Source: Puccinia triticina (Eukaryota; Basidiomycota; Pucciniomycetes; Pucciniales; Pucciniaceae). From it: a DNA stretch of 64,000 nucleotides. The translations under genes and the position numbers were made by a program. Shown here piece by piece: positions 45,299 to 57,017 of the stretch; positions within the stretch are counted from its first letter, which is position 1, and every line of letters begins with the position of its first letter. Location of the stretch: positions 124,001 to 188,000 of the forward strand of contig NC_070568.1 in the NCBI RefSeq assembly GCF_026914185.1, written 5' to 3'. Below the pieces are notes generated by a model, which worked only from the letters and a program-made list of their open reading frames with translations, had not been told where the DNA came from and ran no database searches.

Positions 45299-48200
45299 AT
45301 GAACAACTCAACCACCCCAACCAACGGCATTGTGGTCACCCCAGAGATGTGGCAGCAGATGCAATCAATGCTTGCCCTCTTCCAAACAGCCAAATCAGCT
45401 CCAGCTCCGGCTTCTTTGGATCAACAACCTCCAGCCAAAGCGTCAAATCAACCCTCTCAAATCACGAGCGCATCCAATTTATATTGCAACTTGGGGTCTC
45501 AAGAATCCAATCAGCAGGAATCAGATGACAAAAGCGCTTTGGACAATAGTGGCTTCAAAAACAAAAAGAAGGAATCTACAGCACCTCCAAACAAGCAATC
45601 AACCCCCATCATCGACACACAAGTTTCTCAAAGCCCCTCCAGCAAGAAAGATCAAGACCTCCTTGTGATTTCAGATCTAAAAAGCTATGACTTTAGCGTT
45701 GGTGGTAAGTGGCCATCAGCATTGTTTTACTCTCAGATTTTTACTGACATGTTTTCTCAGAATCATTGGACCCTCCTCGTTGTGCAGCCTTTAGATCAAT
45801 GGATACTCTGGTTCAGTTCTGTCAAATGTGGGCCAAGAATCATGGATACGCGGTCTTCAAGTCCAACTTGGTGCCGGGTAAAAATGTTTATATTTGATGT
45901 GATTGATCTGGGCATTATCGCGGCTCAGGAGTGAAGAAAGACGGACGAACAACGTCTACGACAAAGATTGGCTGCCCCTTTGTAATTTATGGCTCTGTAC
46001 CCACCAGCAAGAAGGTTGTCGACAAAACTTGGACGTTTCAGATACAAAACGGCGAGCATAATCATGAAGCATCCCCTGGACCCAGATCTCATGCGGCTCA
46101 CCAACAACTGATTCCAGAGCAGATTGAGGAGATTCAAAAGCTTTTGAAATCAAACCTCAAAGCCGCTCAGATTTTGCTCCAGCTTCGAACATCCAACAAC
46201 GAGACCTATGCAACCAACAAGACCGTCACCAATGCCCTTCAAAAGATCCGTCGCGAAGATTTGGATGGTCGGAAGCCAGCAGAAGCACTGATTTCAATTC
46301 TCCAGGAATCCAATTGGACCTGGGATGTAAAAGTCAACAACAGCGGAAAGCTTCTAAATCTTTTCTTTGCTCATCCAGGATCTATCCATCTCGCTCGGAT
46401 CAACCATCATGTGGCTCTCCTTGATGCCACATACAAGACTAACCGCTATAAGTTACCGCTTCTCCACATCATTGGCCAGGCTGCATCAAACCGTTCATTC
46501 TCAATTGCGTTCTGCTTTTTGACTTTTGAGGATGACGACAACTACTTGTGGGCTGTCGATTGTCTCCGAAAGCACATTTGGCGTCCTGAAAGAACCCCCC
46601 AAGTGTTCATAACCGATTGCAATACTGCTTTACGAAATGCTTTAAAACGAGTGTTTCCGGATTCTCAAGCAAACTTGTGTACGTGGCATATCAACAAAAA
46701 CATAACGACAAACTGTAAGAAATACTTTTCAACGGAAAAACCAGAAGATTCAGACAAGGAAGAAAGCTCAGAAGAATCAATGGAACAAAACACAAAAAAA
46801 GGAAAGGAATCCCGAAACAACTGGAAGATTTTCATGGGTCTCTGGCGGCAAGTCACGTACTCAAAAACGGTCGAGATATACGAAAAGCTATTGTCTGCGT
46901 TGAAAGAATACCTTTCTTCTCGTCCTGCTGTGCTTGAGTACTTGGAAAAGTGGATCATTCCACATAAGGATCTGTTTGTTGTTGCGTGGGCTTGTCAATA
47001 CCCTCATCTACGAAACCTGAACACGTCGCGAGTCGAATCCGGACATGCGTACCTCAAGACATTTGTAAAAAATGCTACTGGTGATTTACTCTCCGTATTC
47101 CACTCGTTAGCGCATGCGGTCGATGCGCAATTGAATGCGGTTCATGAATCTATTGGAAGTGATACTGTCAAGACACTCGTCAGTGTCCCCAAGTCCTTCA
47201 TCCCTCTGCTTGGCAAGGTATCTTCTTTTTCTATCAAAGAGGCGATTGATCAGTTCAAACGAATCCCAAAACTTGACCCAACCGAACGTTGCTCTCAGAC
47301 TCTCACCAAGGGGATTGGCATCCCATGTGCTCACAGGATTTCGGAGCTATTGGAAGATGGGTCTCACTTGACGCCTGAGGATTTCCATCCCCAATGGCAC
47401 CTGAGGTACAATCCCGAGTTTGTGGTACGTCAATTTTCTTTTGAATCATGATACAAAGCCTAAATTATTTTCAATTAATGAATGACTAATGTTACCCACA
47501 TTTCATGCAGAAACCTGATGAACCTGAACTAGATTTGGACGCCGAAATGAAGAAAATTACACTGTCTCTCGGTCATGAAGAACCCAAACGACTTGCCACT
47601 ATCATCAATCAAATTCATCGGATTGTTGCTGGTACACATACTGCAGTCGCTATACAGGCCCCCGATGTCAAGACAAATACCAAAGGTCGGCCATCCCTGA
47701 AGAAGTCGCACACCAAGTCTACTAAGCGAAATGCATCGGCCTTTGAGATTGTCGAAGCCAGTCTGAAGAAGGAGAAGGCCTCTAAGAAGCGATCAGCCAA
47801 CAGCAGAGGACAACCAGCTCGAGAATCAAAGAAAATCAAAAGAAACTACATTGAATCTGAAAATTCTGATGAAAATGATTCTGATTGTTCGCTTGAAAGC
47901 AACATCATTGGCATTACGGACTCCGCGCGTATCAAGGAGGCTGCGGGTATCAAGGACTCAGTCTTGGCCATTGAGGACGCCCCGGCTATCAAGGACGCCC
48001 CAGCTAGCGAGGACGCCTCAGATAGCGAAAACCTCCCGGCTAGCAAGCACGCCCCGGCTATTGAGGACACCCCGGATATCGAGGACGCGGCGGCTATCCA
48101 AGAAAATGAAGCTAGCCCGAGTGAGGAAGCTGTGAAAGTAAGTTCATGTTCCATTCATTGTGTCATAGGCGCTAAACTGACATTCCTGTTTAGCTCAAAT

Positions 48201-48787
48201 ACATTTCCCAGATTCCAACGCACCTGGAAGACGCGGTTTGAGGAATTTGGGATCCAAGCGGAGATGGGAATTGTGGGTTTCATTGCTTGGCACAAGCACT
48301 CGGCTACACAGAAAAAAGTGATGGGTGGTGGCGGGTCCGTAACAAGATGGTTGAAGAGGCCTTGAAAAACAGGACAGCTTATTTGAAATTACAGGGCGGC
48401 GATTCAGAAATCACAAAAATCATCAATGGCCTGAAGCTGAACAAAAGAACTAAGGCCACTCTGTCAAAGTGGCTCAACAAATTGTCCCATGGACAAATTA
48501 TCTCAAGCACTTATGCGAGGCCGGTAGTTTTCCTTTCAATCTCAGGCTGTCATTCCTATCTTCCTACAATTCCAAACCCCCCAATCTCCAGCGTCCCTGA
48601 CCCAGTTTGTCTGCTCCACATTAATGGTAATCACTGGGTATTGGCAAATGTGGGGGGGATGGATGGGGTCATGCCAATCCCACCTATACTGGGTTCAAAG
48701 TCAACTTCCAAGACCGTTAAGGGTTGGTTTAACTTGTTTCAAAAGGGCATGGCTCTCTATAAGGATTTGGAGTCTCAAATCTCTTGA
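45299..48787 (+). CDS. MULE transposase fused to OTU cysteine protease domain, one in-frame stop
   Basis: Exons 45299-45704, 45761-45877, 45929-47424, 47511-48137 and 48194-48787, with introns of 51-86 nt. The N-terminus is Gln/Ser/Pro-rich, followed by a FAR1/FLYWCH-like DNA-binding region (SMDTLVQFCQMWAKNHGY ... GCPFVIYG ... GEHNHEAS). The MULE catalytic core has Asp in LLDATYKT, Asp in FITDCN, the CTWHINKN motif and Glu in SRVESGHAYLK. A SWIM-like Cys/His motif follows (CSQTLTKGIGIPCAHR). Then come a Lys-rich linker, Ala/Asp/Pro-rich repeats near 47930-48100, and an OTU domain with DGNCGFHCLAQALG (Asp 48263, Cys 48272) and NHWVLANV (His 48632). TGA at 48239-48241 lies just before the OTU motif, probably a mutated CGA. 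The transposase would cut and move the element; the OTU part may remove ubiquitin. Confidence 0.85.
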
Positions 48788-48917
48788 TTGCATGTTTTTT
48801 TTCTCATTTGCCTACTTGGTTTCCTTATACCTATGAAAACTTTTTCTGTTTATTTTCTTGTTTAAGTTCTTGGTTTTGTTGGCTAAGAAATTTATTGACA
48901 TGATTTTCAGGCTCTCA

Positions 48918-49255
48918 TTTGATGAACTCCAATTTCTTGAGGTGCAAAGTGGTGCACTCCAAATATTTTGGAGTGCACAGTTTTGTACTCCAAAGATTTT
49001 GTAGTGCACAGTTGTGTACTCCACACTTGGAGTGCACAGAATCAACTTTGGAGTGCATGCTTTGTGCACTCCAAAGGAATTGGAGTGCACAAGTTATGCA
49101 CTCCAAATTTTTGGAGTGCACGGATGGGCTACTCCAAAAAAACCTTGTTTTTGGAGTAGACATTGGTTTACTCCAAATTTATTGGAGTGAACATCAGTCT
49201 ACTCCAAATTCTTTGGAGTAGACTGATGTTCACTCCAATTTTTTGGAGTACATGT
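48918..49255. repeat. Right subterminal palindrome array of the MULE
   Basis: GGTGCACTCCAAAT...TTTGGAGTGCACA units, inverted with respect to 44880-45190. Short frames here are composed of the repeat only. Confidence 0.7.
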
Positions 49256-49295
49256 AGTAAAAGATGGTAGTGCATTTAGCCTGCCCCATTTTTTG

Positions 49296-50275
49296 AGCTA
49301 TGCACGTGGAAGTAAAGGTACCTGTGATAAAATAATGCTTCAAATAGGAGAAACTTTGTGGAAAACATTTGGGGAAAAGATGTGAAGATGGTCGATCTAC
49401 AAGACAAAAGGTGTTACCCACACTGAGATGTGCGTCAAAATTTAAGAATTGATTGCTCACCATGGAGTCCTCAGACCAGCTGTTGAAGTATTTCTTCAGC
49501 TGTTTCCAGGAGCAAGGGAATATTGGTGCACCTGTCAATATCAAAGAATATCCCCCCTTTCCTTTTAGAAGCTTTATTTTGGCCTCTAGGCCATGCATTT
49601 TCCAGTCAGTTGCAGGTAAATATTCAGAAATTGTACCAAGTGTAGTCATCTACTAGGCAAGGTGCAGATTCCCAAATGAACATCTATTCACACTTCCAAC
49701 TTGAAAATTATTTTATGGCTCATAACTTGGTAAAAATGGTAAGGAAAAAAAAAACTCCGGTATCTTCACATTTCATATTGATCCAAGTACAATTCCACAT
49801 TACACAGGTCTTCCTAGCTTTGACACTGTTTGATACTTGAAGAATACAAATTGATTTCAAACCAATTTCTTTCAAATTTAATATGGGAATTGGCATGACA
49901 TAAACATGCTCAAAGGATTCATCCGGCAGCTGGCTGATCCTCTGAAGTTGCTATATTTTACAAGAACTTTTCATAATTTGATGTTATTTTTGCTTTGAAT
50001 GAAGAAAATCTGCAATGCAAAATATTCCCTGTCACGTGGCTAAGTATATATTTGAGCATAAGGATAGGGAAATTATTGGCAAAAATTGTGTGCATTGAAG
50101 CTCAATTCCACAAATGTGATCATGACAAACCCAACACAAAACATCAGCAGAGGGTATTCATGTTTTGGAATTGAGTGAAATATTATCCCAAAACAACTTT
50201 AACAAATGTTAAACCTGATTTGGGAATAAAGTGAACAAAGAGTTAAAGTTAACATTGAACTCACATCAGACCTAA
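49296..50275. other. Intergenic, no gene seen
   Basis: AT-rich sequence with no recognised domain or repeat between the MULE and the outer Helitron. Confidence 0.4.
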
Positions 50276-50931
50276 TCCAAGTATATTAAAGTCAGTGAAA
50301 CATAGAATGAAAGATCAAGGGTTTCCCCTAGAAATATACAAAATTACAAAAAAAAAAAATCAAGGGTTTGCCCTTTACAAAAACTAAAATCCACAAAAAA
50401 CATTCTGGTATAATTACAAGTCACTCAGACACAAGAAAAAAAACTACACTCAGCCCGCTAGCATCAGCAAGCTAATGCACCCGGGCCCACCTTCCATTCC
50501 TGTCTAGCAGGGCTAAAAAAGGTGGGTGGATGACCCCCAGCGCGCGCAGTAAAGGCATTATGCAAAGGGGGGTCAACAAATATTGCCCCTCAGACTGCGC
50601 AAGTGCAACAGCGGAGGGGGTGAGGACAACAGATAGCTGGAAGTGCAGCGTCTCAAATTGCCTGGGGAGACAGGCTGCCTCGGAGCTATCCGCCTTTTAA
50701 GCTCTCCGCTCACCACCCCTGGACTCAATTCTCAACTTAACTCAGGCCAGAATGATTGCTCCCCTCACGCAAACGCCACGCCACGCCGGGGCCCCGTAAC
50801 CGTAACTGATTCCACGGAAACCGCGCCAACAACTGCAGAAGACAAGCCTCAACTTCACCGTTGCACAAATCCTCGGCCGTTCTTCCTCAATCGGGCCATC
50901 CCTCAAGTACCATGCGGCAGCTTCATCCGCA

Positions 50932-51190
50932 TTGAGACGACTACACCTCATCTTCCAGCTCTGCATCCTTGTCGCAACCCTCGCGCTGGCCCCCGGCGCA
51001 ACGCTCTGGCTGCGCGGCCAACAGACCGACTGTCTCTCGCTCGCCGGCCTCGGCTATCTGCTTGTCTTCGACGCCCTGGGCGCCGCTCATGCCCCGCTCT
51101 TCGACCCCCGTCCGGAAGACGGAACGTACCGGCTCCGGGATGCCTTGGGCCACAAAGACGCCGGCGCTAGCATCCGCTTGCCCTTCGGGT
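50932..51190 (+). pseudogene. Captured fragment of a membrane protein (possibly cation-efflux type)
   Basis: A frame of about 85 residues with hydrophobic stretches (LIFQLCILVATLALAPG; LAGLGYLLVFDALGAAH) and no start or end of its own. The second stretch recalls Zrg17/Msc2-like cation efflux proteins, but this is weak. It ends with the neighbouring PEX1-like piece. Confidence 0.3.
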
Positions 51191-51299
51191 ACACTCCCCT
51201 TTCCCTAATCCCGCCTTCCGTTATATAACACGGCTTGGCATCACAGGTTGATGATCCTCGATTGATTTTGATCATAACAGCATATCGATTCATTTTGGT

Positions 51300-51955
51300 G
51301 TCGACATCTAGCTGAAGAATTCTTATCGATCGCAAACGCGGCAACCAAAGACAACCTGGTTATCTTGGTCTCAACCTGCTCTAGCTCGGTGTCTATCCAC
51401 AACTTATTGCGCTCCGAAACCCACATCTTCTCGGAAACCTTAGAGTTGAATGGCCTCAGTCGAGCCAACCGGCGAGAGGTGATCCAGCTCATATGCCCTT
51501 CCTCTCCTTCAATGCGACATCAAGCTAATCCCTATATATTCCTTGATTTTCAACCACCAGATCCTTACTGAACTCATCAAACTCAAAGCTGCAAAATCTG
51601 GTCTTGAGATCAGTCGGATCAAGCCTGATGCGCTGTCGTCAGAAAAGACCAAGGGATACCTCCTAACCCTGTCCGATGTGCAAGACTTGGTCAATCAAGC
51701 GGTTCATCAAGCTATCATCAGATCAATGAGGACTGCGCATCAAGACTCGTCCAAGCCACCAGTCTGTCCACATGCTTCTTCACTAAACGTTTCCGGTACT
51801 CTGTGAGCTGTCACGTCTGATTGTCAGTTATGGGCTTTCAGGCCTCTTTGGAGTTGCAAGACTTCGAAAGCGCACAGTCCGGGTTCGTGCCGATCTCATT
51901 GAGAAATGTCAAGCTACAAAAGTCCAAAGTAAACTGGTCGGATATTGGAGGTGAG
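51300..51955 (+). pseudogene. PEX1: Captured PEX1-like AAA ATPase fragment
   Basis: Pieces read AEEFLSIANAATKDNLVILV (first AAA module), FSETLELNGLSRANRREVIQ, then after an intron near 51492-51560 YLLTLSDVQDLVNQAVHQAI, and FVPISLRNVKLQ...VNWSDIGG (51885-51952). The last is the PEX1 link into its second AAA module. PEX1 with PEX6 recycles the peroxisomal import receptor. Both ends of the gene are missing and a stop separates the last two pieces, so it is a captured segment, not a gene. Confidence 0.65.
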
Positions 51956-51984
51956 CAGCGCTATCCCCCTGTTTAACGCTCTTT

Positions 51985-52140
51985 ACTTAAGAAATTAGCG
52001 CGGATTTTTCTCTTGATAACATTTGGTGTCGTTGGTTTCCTTGGAGATCTTTTTGAAGCTGATGTCGAGCCCCTTCTTCTCGTACTTGGGCGTGCCAAGC
52101 TCGGCCTCGGAGCGCTTGAGACGCTCCATGAGCTGGTCAG
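51985..52140 (-). pseudogene. Unassigned coding-like fragment, opposite orientation
   Basis: On the minus strand the sequence reads MERLKRSEAELGTPKYEKK and onward in a charged, helical style, stopping exactly where the plus-strand Ariadne frame begins (52141). The abrupt change of coding strand suggests two captured segments joined head to head. Family not recognised. Confidence 0.35.
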
Positions 52141-53829
52141 GAAGTCGAACATGTCGCCGGAATCATCGGAATCGCCGGGAAGGATGCCACCCTCATCCTC
52201 CGATACTTTGGCTGGAACAAGGACCTCCTCATGGAAAAATATATGGTACTTGCCTCCTCCACTCTGGGCTCCCTGTTTGGCTCTTCTTTTTTTTACTGAT
52301 ACCTCATTCATTCTTCCTCCATAGGATTCACAAAAGAAAGTCTTCCAAGACGTCGGAATTTGGACCGACCTCGAGCTCAACAAACCTTTGTCATCCAAGT
52401 GCCGGACACGCTCCACGCCACAATTTGAATGCAAGATCTGCTTCAACAATGAGCCTGGCCAGGACACAATCTACCTCCACTCCTGTCCGCCCTTGCCAAA
52501 AGACAAAGGGGCGCCGGCCAGTAGCGGCGGCTCGCAGTCAGTCAAACACAATTTCTGTCAAGACTGCTACATGTTCTACTAGAGTATAAGGCGGCTACGC
52601 CGCTGCACTTCCAGGGGCACAGCCTTATTTTATCAGCTGTATCACAGCTGTTCCACCCATTGAAAGTGCTTGTTTACTGCCATTGGTGATTCTGTGTGGA
52701 ATGGGTTCTATCTGATGCAAGGTTCTGGATCAAATGCATCTACTCTTCTCAAAACTGATCATCCTGTGGACATTGCTACTCAAAATACCTTCATGAGAGC
52801 TGTAATGCAGAATTTCAATTGAAATAATATAATTCATGTGTGGTTTAAAACCTCTGTGTACATTCAATTTTGTTATGGTCAGGTCTGTGGAGAGGAACAC
52901 GTGATCTTGGGTTTTGGGGTTCTGGGTTTCAGGGTCTTTGTATATGGTACATTGCAGGATAAGGACTCCAGCCTCTAAAACCACGAATCTGTGGTCCATG
53001 ACATCATCATGGACATGTGTGTGTTAGCCATGTACATGAGAGACTGCACCAGGGAGTCCGTGCTACAGCTCAAAACAACTTCATTATATTTTGATTATTA
53101 TCATCAAACTCTTATGGACTGGGTTTCTTTTCCTTGCTTTGGTTGGCAGCTTTGTGGCTTATGAAGAATTTCAACAATTCTTGCTTGCCATCTTGAGACC
53201 AATAAGTTTTTCAGGACTAAGTGCAATCTGTTTTTAACATTGGGTAAGAAATATGCCACTTGCTTCTCCAGGAAGGAAGGGACTTGGGAGAGAAAAGTAC
53301 AAATTTGTGCTTCTGAAAATGAAGCACATCAAAACAATTTTTTTCTGCCTTGTAAAACTTGATGCCTTGAAGTTGATGTGACTCTCAGCATGTGCTCATG
53401 TAGCCAGAGTTTGCTTAGATCTTCGAGGTCTCATTTTACAACATACACATTTCCATAATTCTTCTTGGGGACCCATGCCTGCATGTTACACAACATTTAC
53501 TCCTTTCTTAATCAAATCAAATTTTTACTTTCCTTACACACAACATGTAACTGGTATTGCAGCTTAATGAAGATTTTGGCTACATGGCTAAGAAAAAAAT
53601 GTACAACAACAGTAAGCTATTGGAAAGGATGTAAGAGATATAGGCTTGAAATGATGTGATCATCATTTCAGTTAGCAATGGCAATACCAACCTGGTCAGT
53701 ATTGTTGCCATTGTGCATGTCATTCAAGTGTTAGTTGTTTGATATTTTTCAATAATTTATTTTAAATTGACATAATGACCAGTAGCAGGATGAGGATTGA
53801 AGAAGAAAGTCAAACTTAGCCATCACCCT

Positions 53830-54330
53830 TTACGTGCCTGTTGACTTGGTGAAATCAACAAAAAAACTCACGGCCTGGGCATTCATGGGGGCCTTGAAGT
53901 GAGGGAGAGTAAGGGGACACCTGTTTACATGTTTTGACAACATTGAATTGATTAGTAAGAGTTGCAGCCAAAGCGCCGCTGAGGGAGTTTGCAAAGAAGC
54001 TCTGGAGGGCAAGCTGGTGCACGCTGGCCTGATTATCATACTCTCTAAAGCTGACCCCTCTGCCGAGTTTCCGCCCGGCAGCCTTGAGACGGTCGAGGGA
54101 GTCAAATGGTGGTTGGATGAGGCCGAGCGTAGCATATTGAACCCAAGAATATAAACTACATGGTCTCGGTCCAGGATGGTGACCTTTGGGGTAGGCACAA
54201 TCCCTCGCCACAGCGAGCCGATTCCCTTGAAGCGGGCACCAAGGTTGTGGCTGGGTTGTTCTTGTTTGAGAAGCGGTTGGAGGCGTGAATCCGAGCGCAA
54301 TCTGGCTGCCATCCAGCACCCTGATCATCC
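53830..54330 (-). pseudogene. Captured mitochondrial carrier (SLC25, Mtm1-like) fragment
   Basis: On the minus strand, GSLWRGIVPTPKVTILDRD and VVYILGFNMLRSAS match the carrier pattern LWRG..PT...Y.....LR. In another frame SLSGALAATLTNQFNVVKT matches the start of a carrier repeat (G..A...T.P...VKT). A frameshift separates the two. Closest guess is the SLC25A39/40 (Mtm1) group. Not functional. Confidence 0.5.
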
Positions 54331-54399
54331 GTCAGGTTGTCAGTATGAACACTTGCCAGTTCTTATAATGCCCGGCTTGGCTTTTCATCTTGTATTCAG

Positions 54400-55195
54400 T
54401 TGGTCCGTGTGAAATCTCTAAAGACCAAGCTGGTTGTCTGCCCATTGGGAGCAGAGTAGACAGCTTTTGATTAGGCTTTGGAGCATGAATACTCAGGCAA
54501 ACAACAGATCTATAGATGGCCGTTGAAGAGAACAGAGCAAGTGCGGCGGGGTCAATTATAAGTTTTAGAGAGAAAGAGCGGAGGGAGAGAGAATTAACTC
54601 AGCAGCCAGGGGGTGGGCAAGGGCCAAGCAAGGAGGATTGCTGTTCGCAGAGGACGGCACGGAGGTCGGATCGGAGTGGTAAATGAGTGACGAATGGAAG
54701 TGGGTGTAGAGCTTGAGCCGGTTTGAACCACGCGGCCGGGCCCTCCTGAGAAGATATCTGGTCAGCAGCACCAGCAGCAGGCCTTGCAATCTTTGGGAGG
54801 CCCGGTCTGCTGCTGCACGCAATGTTCCCCTCTTTGACTGCTCGTAGTACTCGTCCTAGATCTCGAACAACATTGTATGTGTCTTGGTGTGTCAGCAAAG
54901 TGAGTATGTGTGGAGGTAGTTGGAGTCCACTTCTGAGGAGCCACCGCAGGTTGCCAAAAAAAGGAGGCAGGGCCACAATAGGAGTTGGAGATGGCGAAGA
55001 AACTTGCAGGGAATGGGATTGTTGGCATGGCTGTTGATCGTTAATGCAGCACGGATGTTCAGACCAAGCTACAGCATTCTCATCAGGTATAGCCATGCAT
55101 CAGCCACTCCCCCCGCGCAACCGTTGTCCTCTATTGGACGTACCGGAAGGGCCAACTTACCGCATACACTTCAGTTGGTCTGATGGGTATATAAT
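54400..55195. other. Helitron interior, coding-like but unassigned
   Basis: Frames such as the one at 54599-55096 (minus) are open but have no recognised domain. They may be captured exons or by-products of GC-rich sequence. Confidence 0.3.
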
Positions 55196-55524
55196 CCCAC
55201 CAGATCCTTCAGGATTGCTTTCCCCACAGGTGACCTTCCCTCCGCTTGCACCTGCAGCAGACTGGTGGTGATCCTCCCCCTCCCCGATTGCATTTGCAAT
55301 TGGCTGAGGGGTTTCCAGCCCTGACTTTTGCCCCATGCACTTGCGCCAGGCTGAGCGGGTTAAACCCGGTCTCTTTTCACCTGTGGCATGTCACAGGCTG
55401 GGAGTTCGTCAAATCAGCTGCTTTTTATGTAAATAGATTGAAAATTGTTGAATTGTTACCGTTGTTTGGAGTTTTTTTAGCTTGTATGTAGGGGAAACCC
55501 TTTTATTTGTTTGGGAAATGCTTA

Positions 55525-56768
55525 CACTGCAAGAAAAACTCTAGAAACTGCTTGCAGTTGAGATGCAGCAAGCTTGAATCAAGCCTCAGCTCAAGCTGGA
55601 GTCAAGCACCCAAATTCCATGCTGGTGCACCTTCAGTGTGTACCTTGTTTGGGCCCGGCATCTCAATGCTTAATTACATGCTGTAGTGCTCATGCAGTAG
55701 GCTGAGACAAATGTTCAACCTTGCAAATGAGCATCCCCCTGAGCAACCTTTTATTTGCTTTTAGAAAACACTCCATGTACCATTGAATCCAGCAAGAATA
55801 ACATAAAAAGGGTATGTACACATGAAAGGGATATGTACATATGAGAGGAACATGTACACATGAAAGGGGAATGTGAAAAGGTGTATTAACACATAGAAGG
55901 GATACATACACATGATGAAAGGGGTATGAATGCATGAAAGGGGTATGTAATTGTGAAAGGGGTATGTATGCATGAAAGGGGTATGTGCAGTAAGGGGTAT
56001 TTGCACATGAAAGGGATATGTAAACATCAAAGGGGTATGTAAACCTGAATGATGAAAGGGTTGAAAAGGATGTAAAAAACTCAAAGGGGAAATGTAAACA
56101 TGAAAGGGTCATGAAAGCATGATGAAAGGGGTATGTACACATTGTGAAAGGGAATAGACATTCACATGAAAGGGATACACACGCATGAAGGAGATGCACA
56201 CACATGAAAGGGATACATGTACATGTAAGGGATACATGCACATGAAAGGGATACTTACACATGAAAGGGATACACGCACATGAAAGGGGTATGTGCACAT
56301 AAAGGGTTATGTACACATTATGAAAGGGGTGAATACATACAAAAGGGATATGTGCACATGAAAGGGGTATGTGCACATGAAAGGGGTATGTGCACATGAA
56401 AGGGGTATGTGCACATGAAAGGGGTATGTGCACATGAAAGGGGTATGTGCACATGAAAGGGGTATGTGCACATGAAAGGGGTATGTGCTCATTAAAGGGG
56501 AATTTTCACATGAAAAGGGAATTTTCACATGAAAGGGGAATTTTCACATGAAAGGGGAATTTTCACATGAAAGGGAAATTTGCACAGGTACCAACTCAGT
56601 ATTTTGGATCCTGTACTCAGTTTTTTGTACCTTAGAATCACTCTTGCATAAATTATGCAATGTGCATGGAAATTGAATCAACCAGTGCATGATTCTTGCA
56701 TGAGGCACAGCTTGCCTTGAGATCTTGCATCTCAACTGCAAGCAGTTTCTAGAGTTTTTCTTGCAGTG
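55525..56768. mobile_element. Non-autonomous CACTA-like (CMC) element, copy 2
   Basis: Ends CACTGCAAGAAAAACTC in inverted orientation, with 43 bp or more of terminal repeat, subterminal segments shared with copy 1 (10233), and TTA duplicated at 55522-55524 and 56769-56771. It lies in the 5' part of the inner Helitron. No transposase; the interior is a minisatellite. Confidence 0.85.
55800..56590. repeat. Minisatellite in CACTA-like copy 2
   Basis: Units of about 19 bp (GGGTATGTGCACATGAAAG), near-perfect at 56340-56490 and looser elsewhere. Each unit contains the palindrome ATGTGCACAT. Long frames such as 55690-56454 (minus) only reflect the repeat. Confidence 0.9.
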
Positions 56769-57017
56769 TTATGTACAGGGGAAACTCTTGAATTTTTTTT
56801 TGGCAAATCTGTGGTTTTAATAAACTTAGATGTTGAGGCAAAGATCAAGGAGGGCAAGTCGCGGATGATTGAATGCATGGAGTCCGAATGCAAGCAGATT
56901 GTGGACATAAATACAATTGCCAACCTGCTCACTGCTAGGGACAATTGTCTGCCCGATGTGGAACTCCTAAATGATCTGGAAAGAGCTGTGAGGGGAAATA
57001 GTCAACTACACTACTAA

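Larger units (their letters stand above)
44849..49287 (+). mobile_element. Mutator-like (MULE) DNA transposon carrying transposase-OTU gene
   Basis: Inverted ends GGGGCAGGCTAAATGCAC then TACCATCTTTTACTACATG at 44849 and, inverted, at 49287. The 8-bp duplication ATTTTTTG is at 44841-44848 and 49288-49295. Subterminal regions are arrays of GTGCACTCC...GGAGTGCAC palindromes. The gene at 45299-48787 fills the centre. Length 4439 bp; nearly complete, but the gene has one stop. Confidence 0.85.
52579..56830 (-). mobile_element. Inner Helitron (minus strand), nested in the outer Helitron
   Basis: Its 5' end at 56830 reads, on the minus strand, TCTAAGTTTATTAAAACCAC, identical to the Helitron at 12553. 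Its 3' end has a GCGGC-GTA-GCCGC hairpin and CTAG at 52582-52579. It sits between A and T inside a Tyr codon of the Ariadne-like fragment. Excluding the CACTA-like insertion it is about 3.0 kb. The 5' part (55200-55490) matches 12553-12960; the rest differs from copy 1 and carries another captured gene piece. Confidence 0.85.

Noticed and set aside
51973..52467. 164-residue minus-strand frame as a single gene
   Set aside because: Most of it is antisense to the Ariadne-like exon; only the part to the left of 52140 reads as coding on the minus strand, in a different frame, and it is listed as a fragment.
54599..55096. 165-residue minus-strand frame inside the inner Helitron
   Set aside because: Open but with no recognisable domain, no start context and low-complexity stretches; kept only as an unassigned interior region.
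55690..56454. 254-residue minus-strand frame rich in Cys, Pro, Phe and His
   Set aside because: It is a readout of the 19-bp minisatellite in the CACTA-like element; a similar frame appears in copy 1 at 10427-10821.
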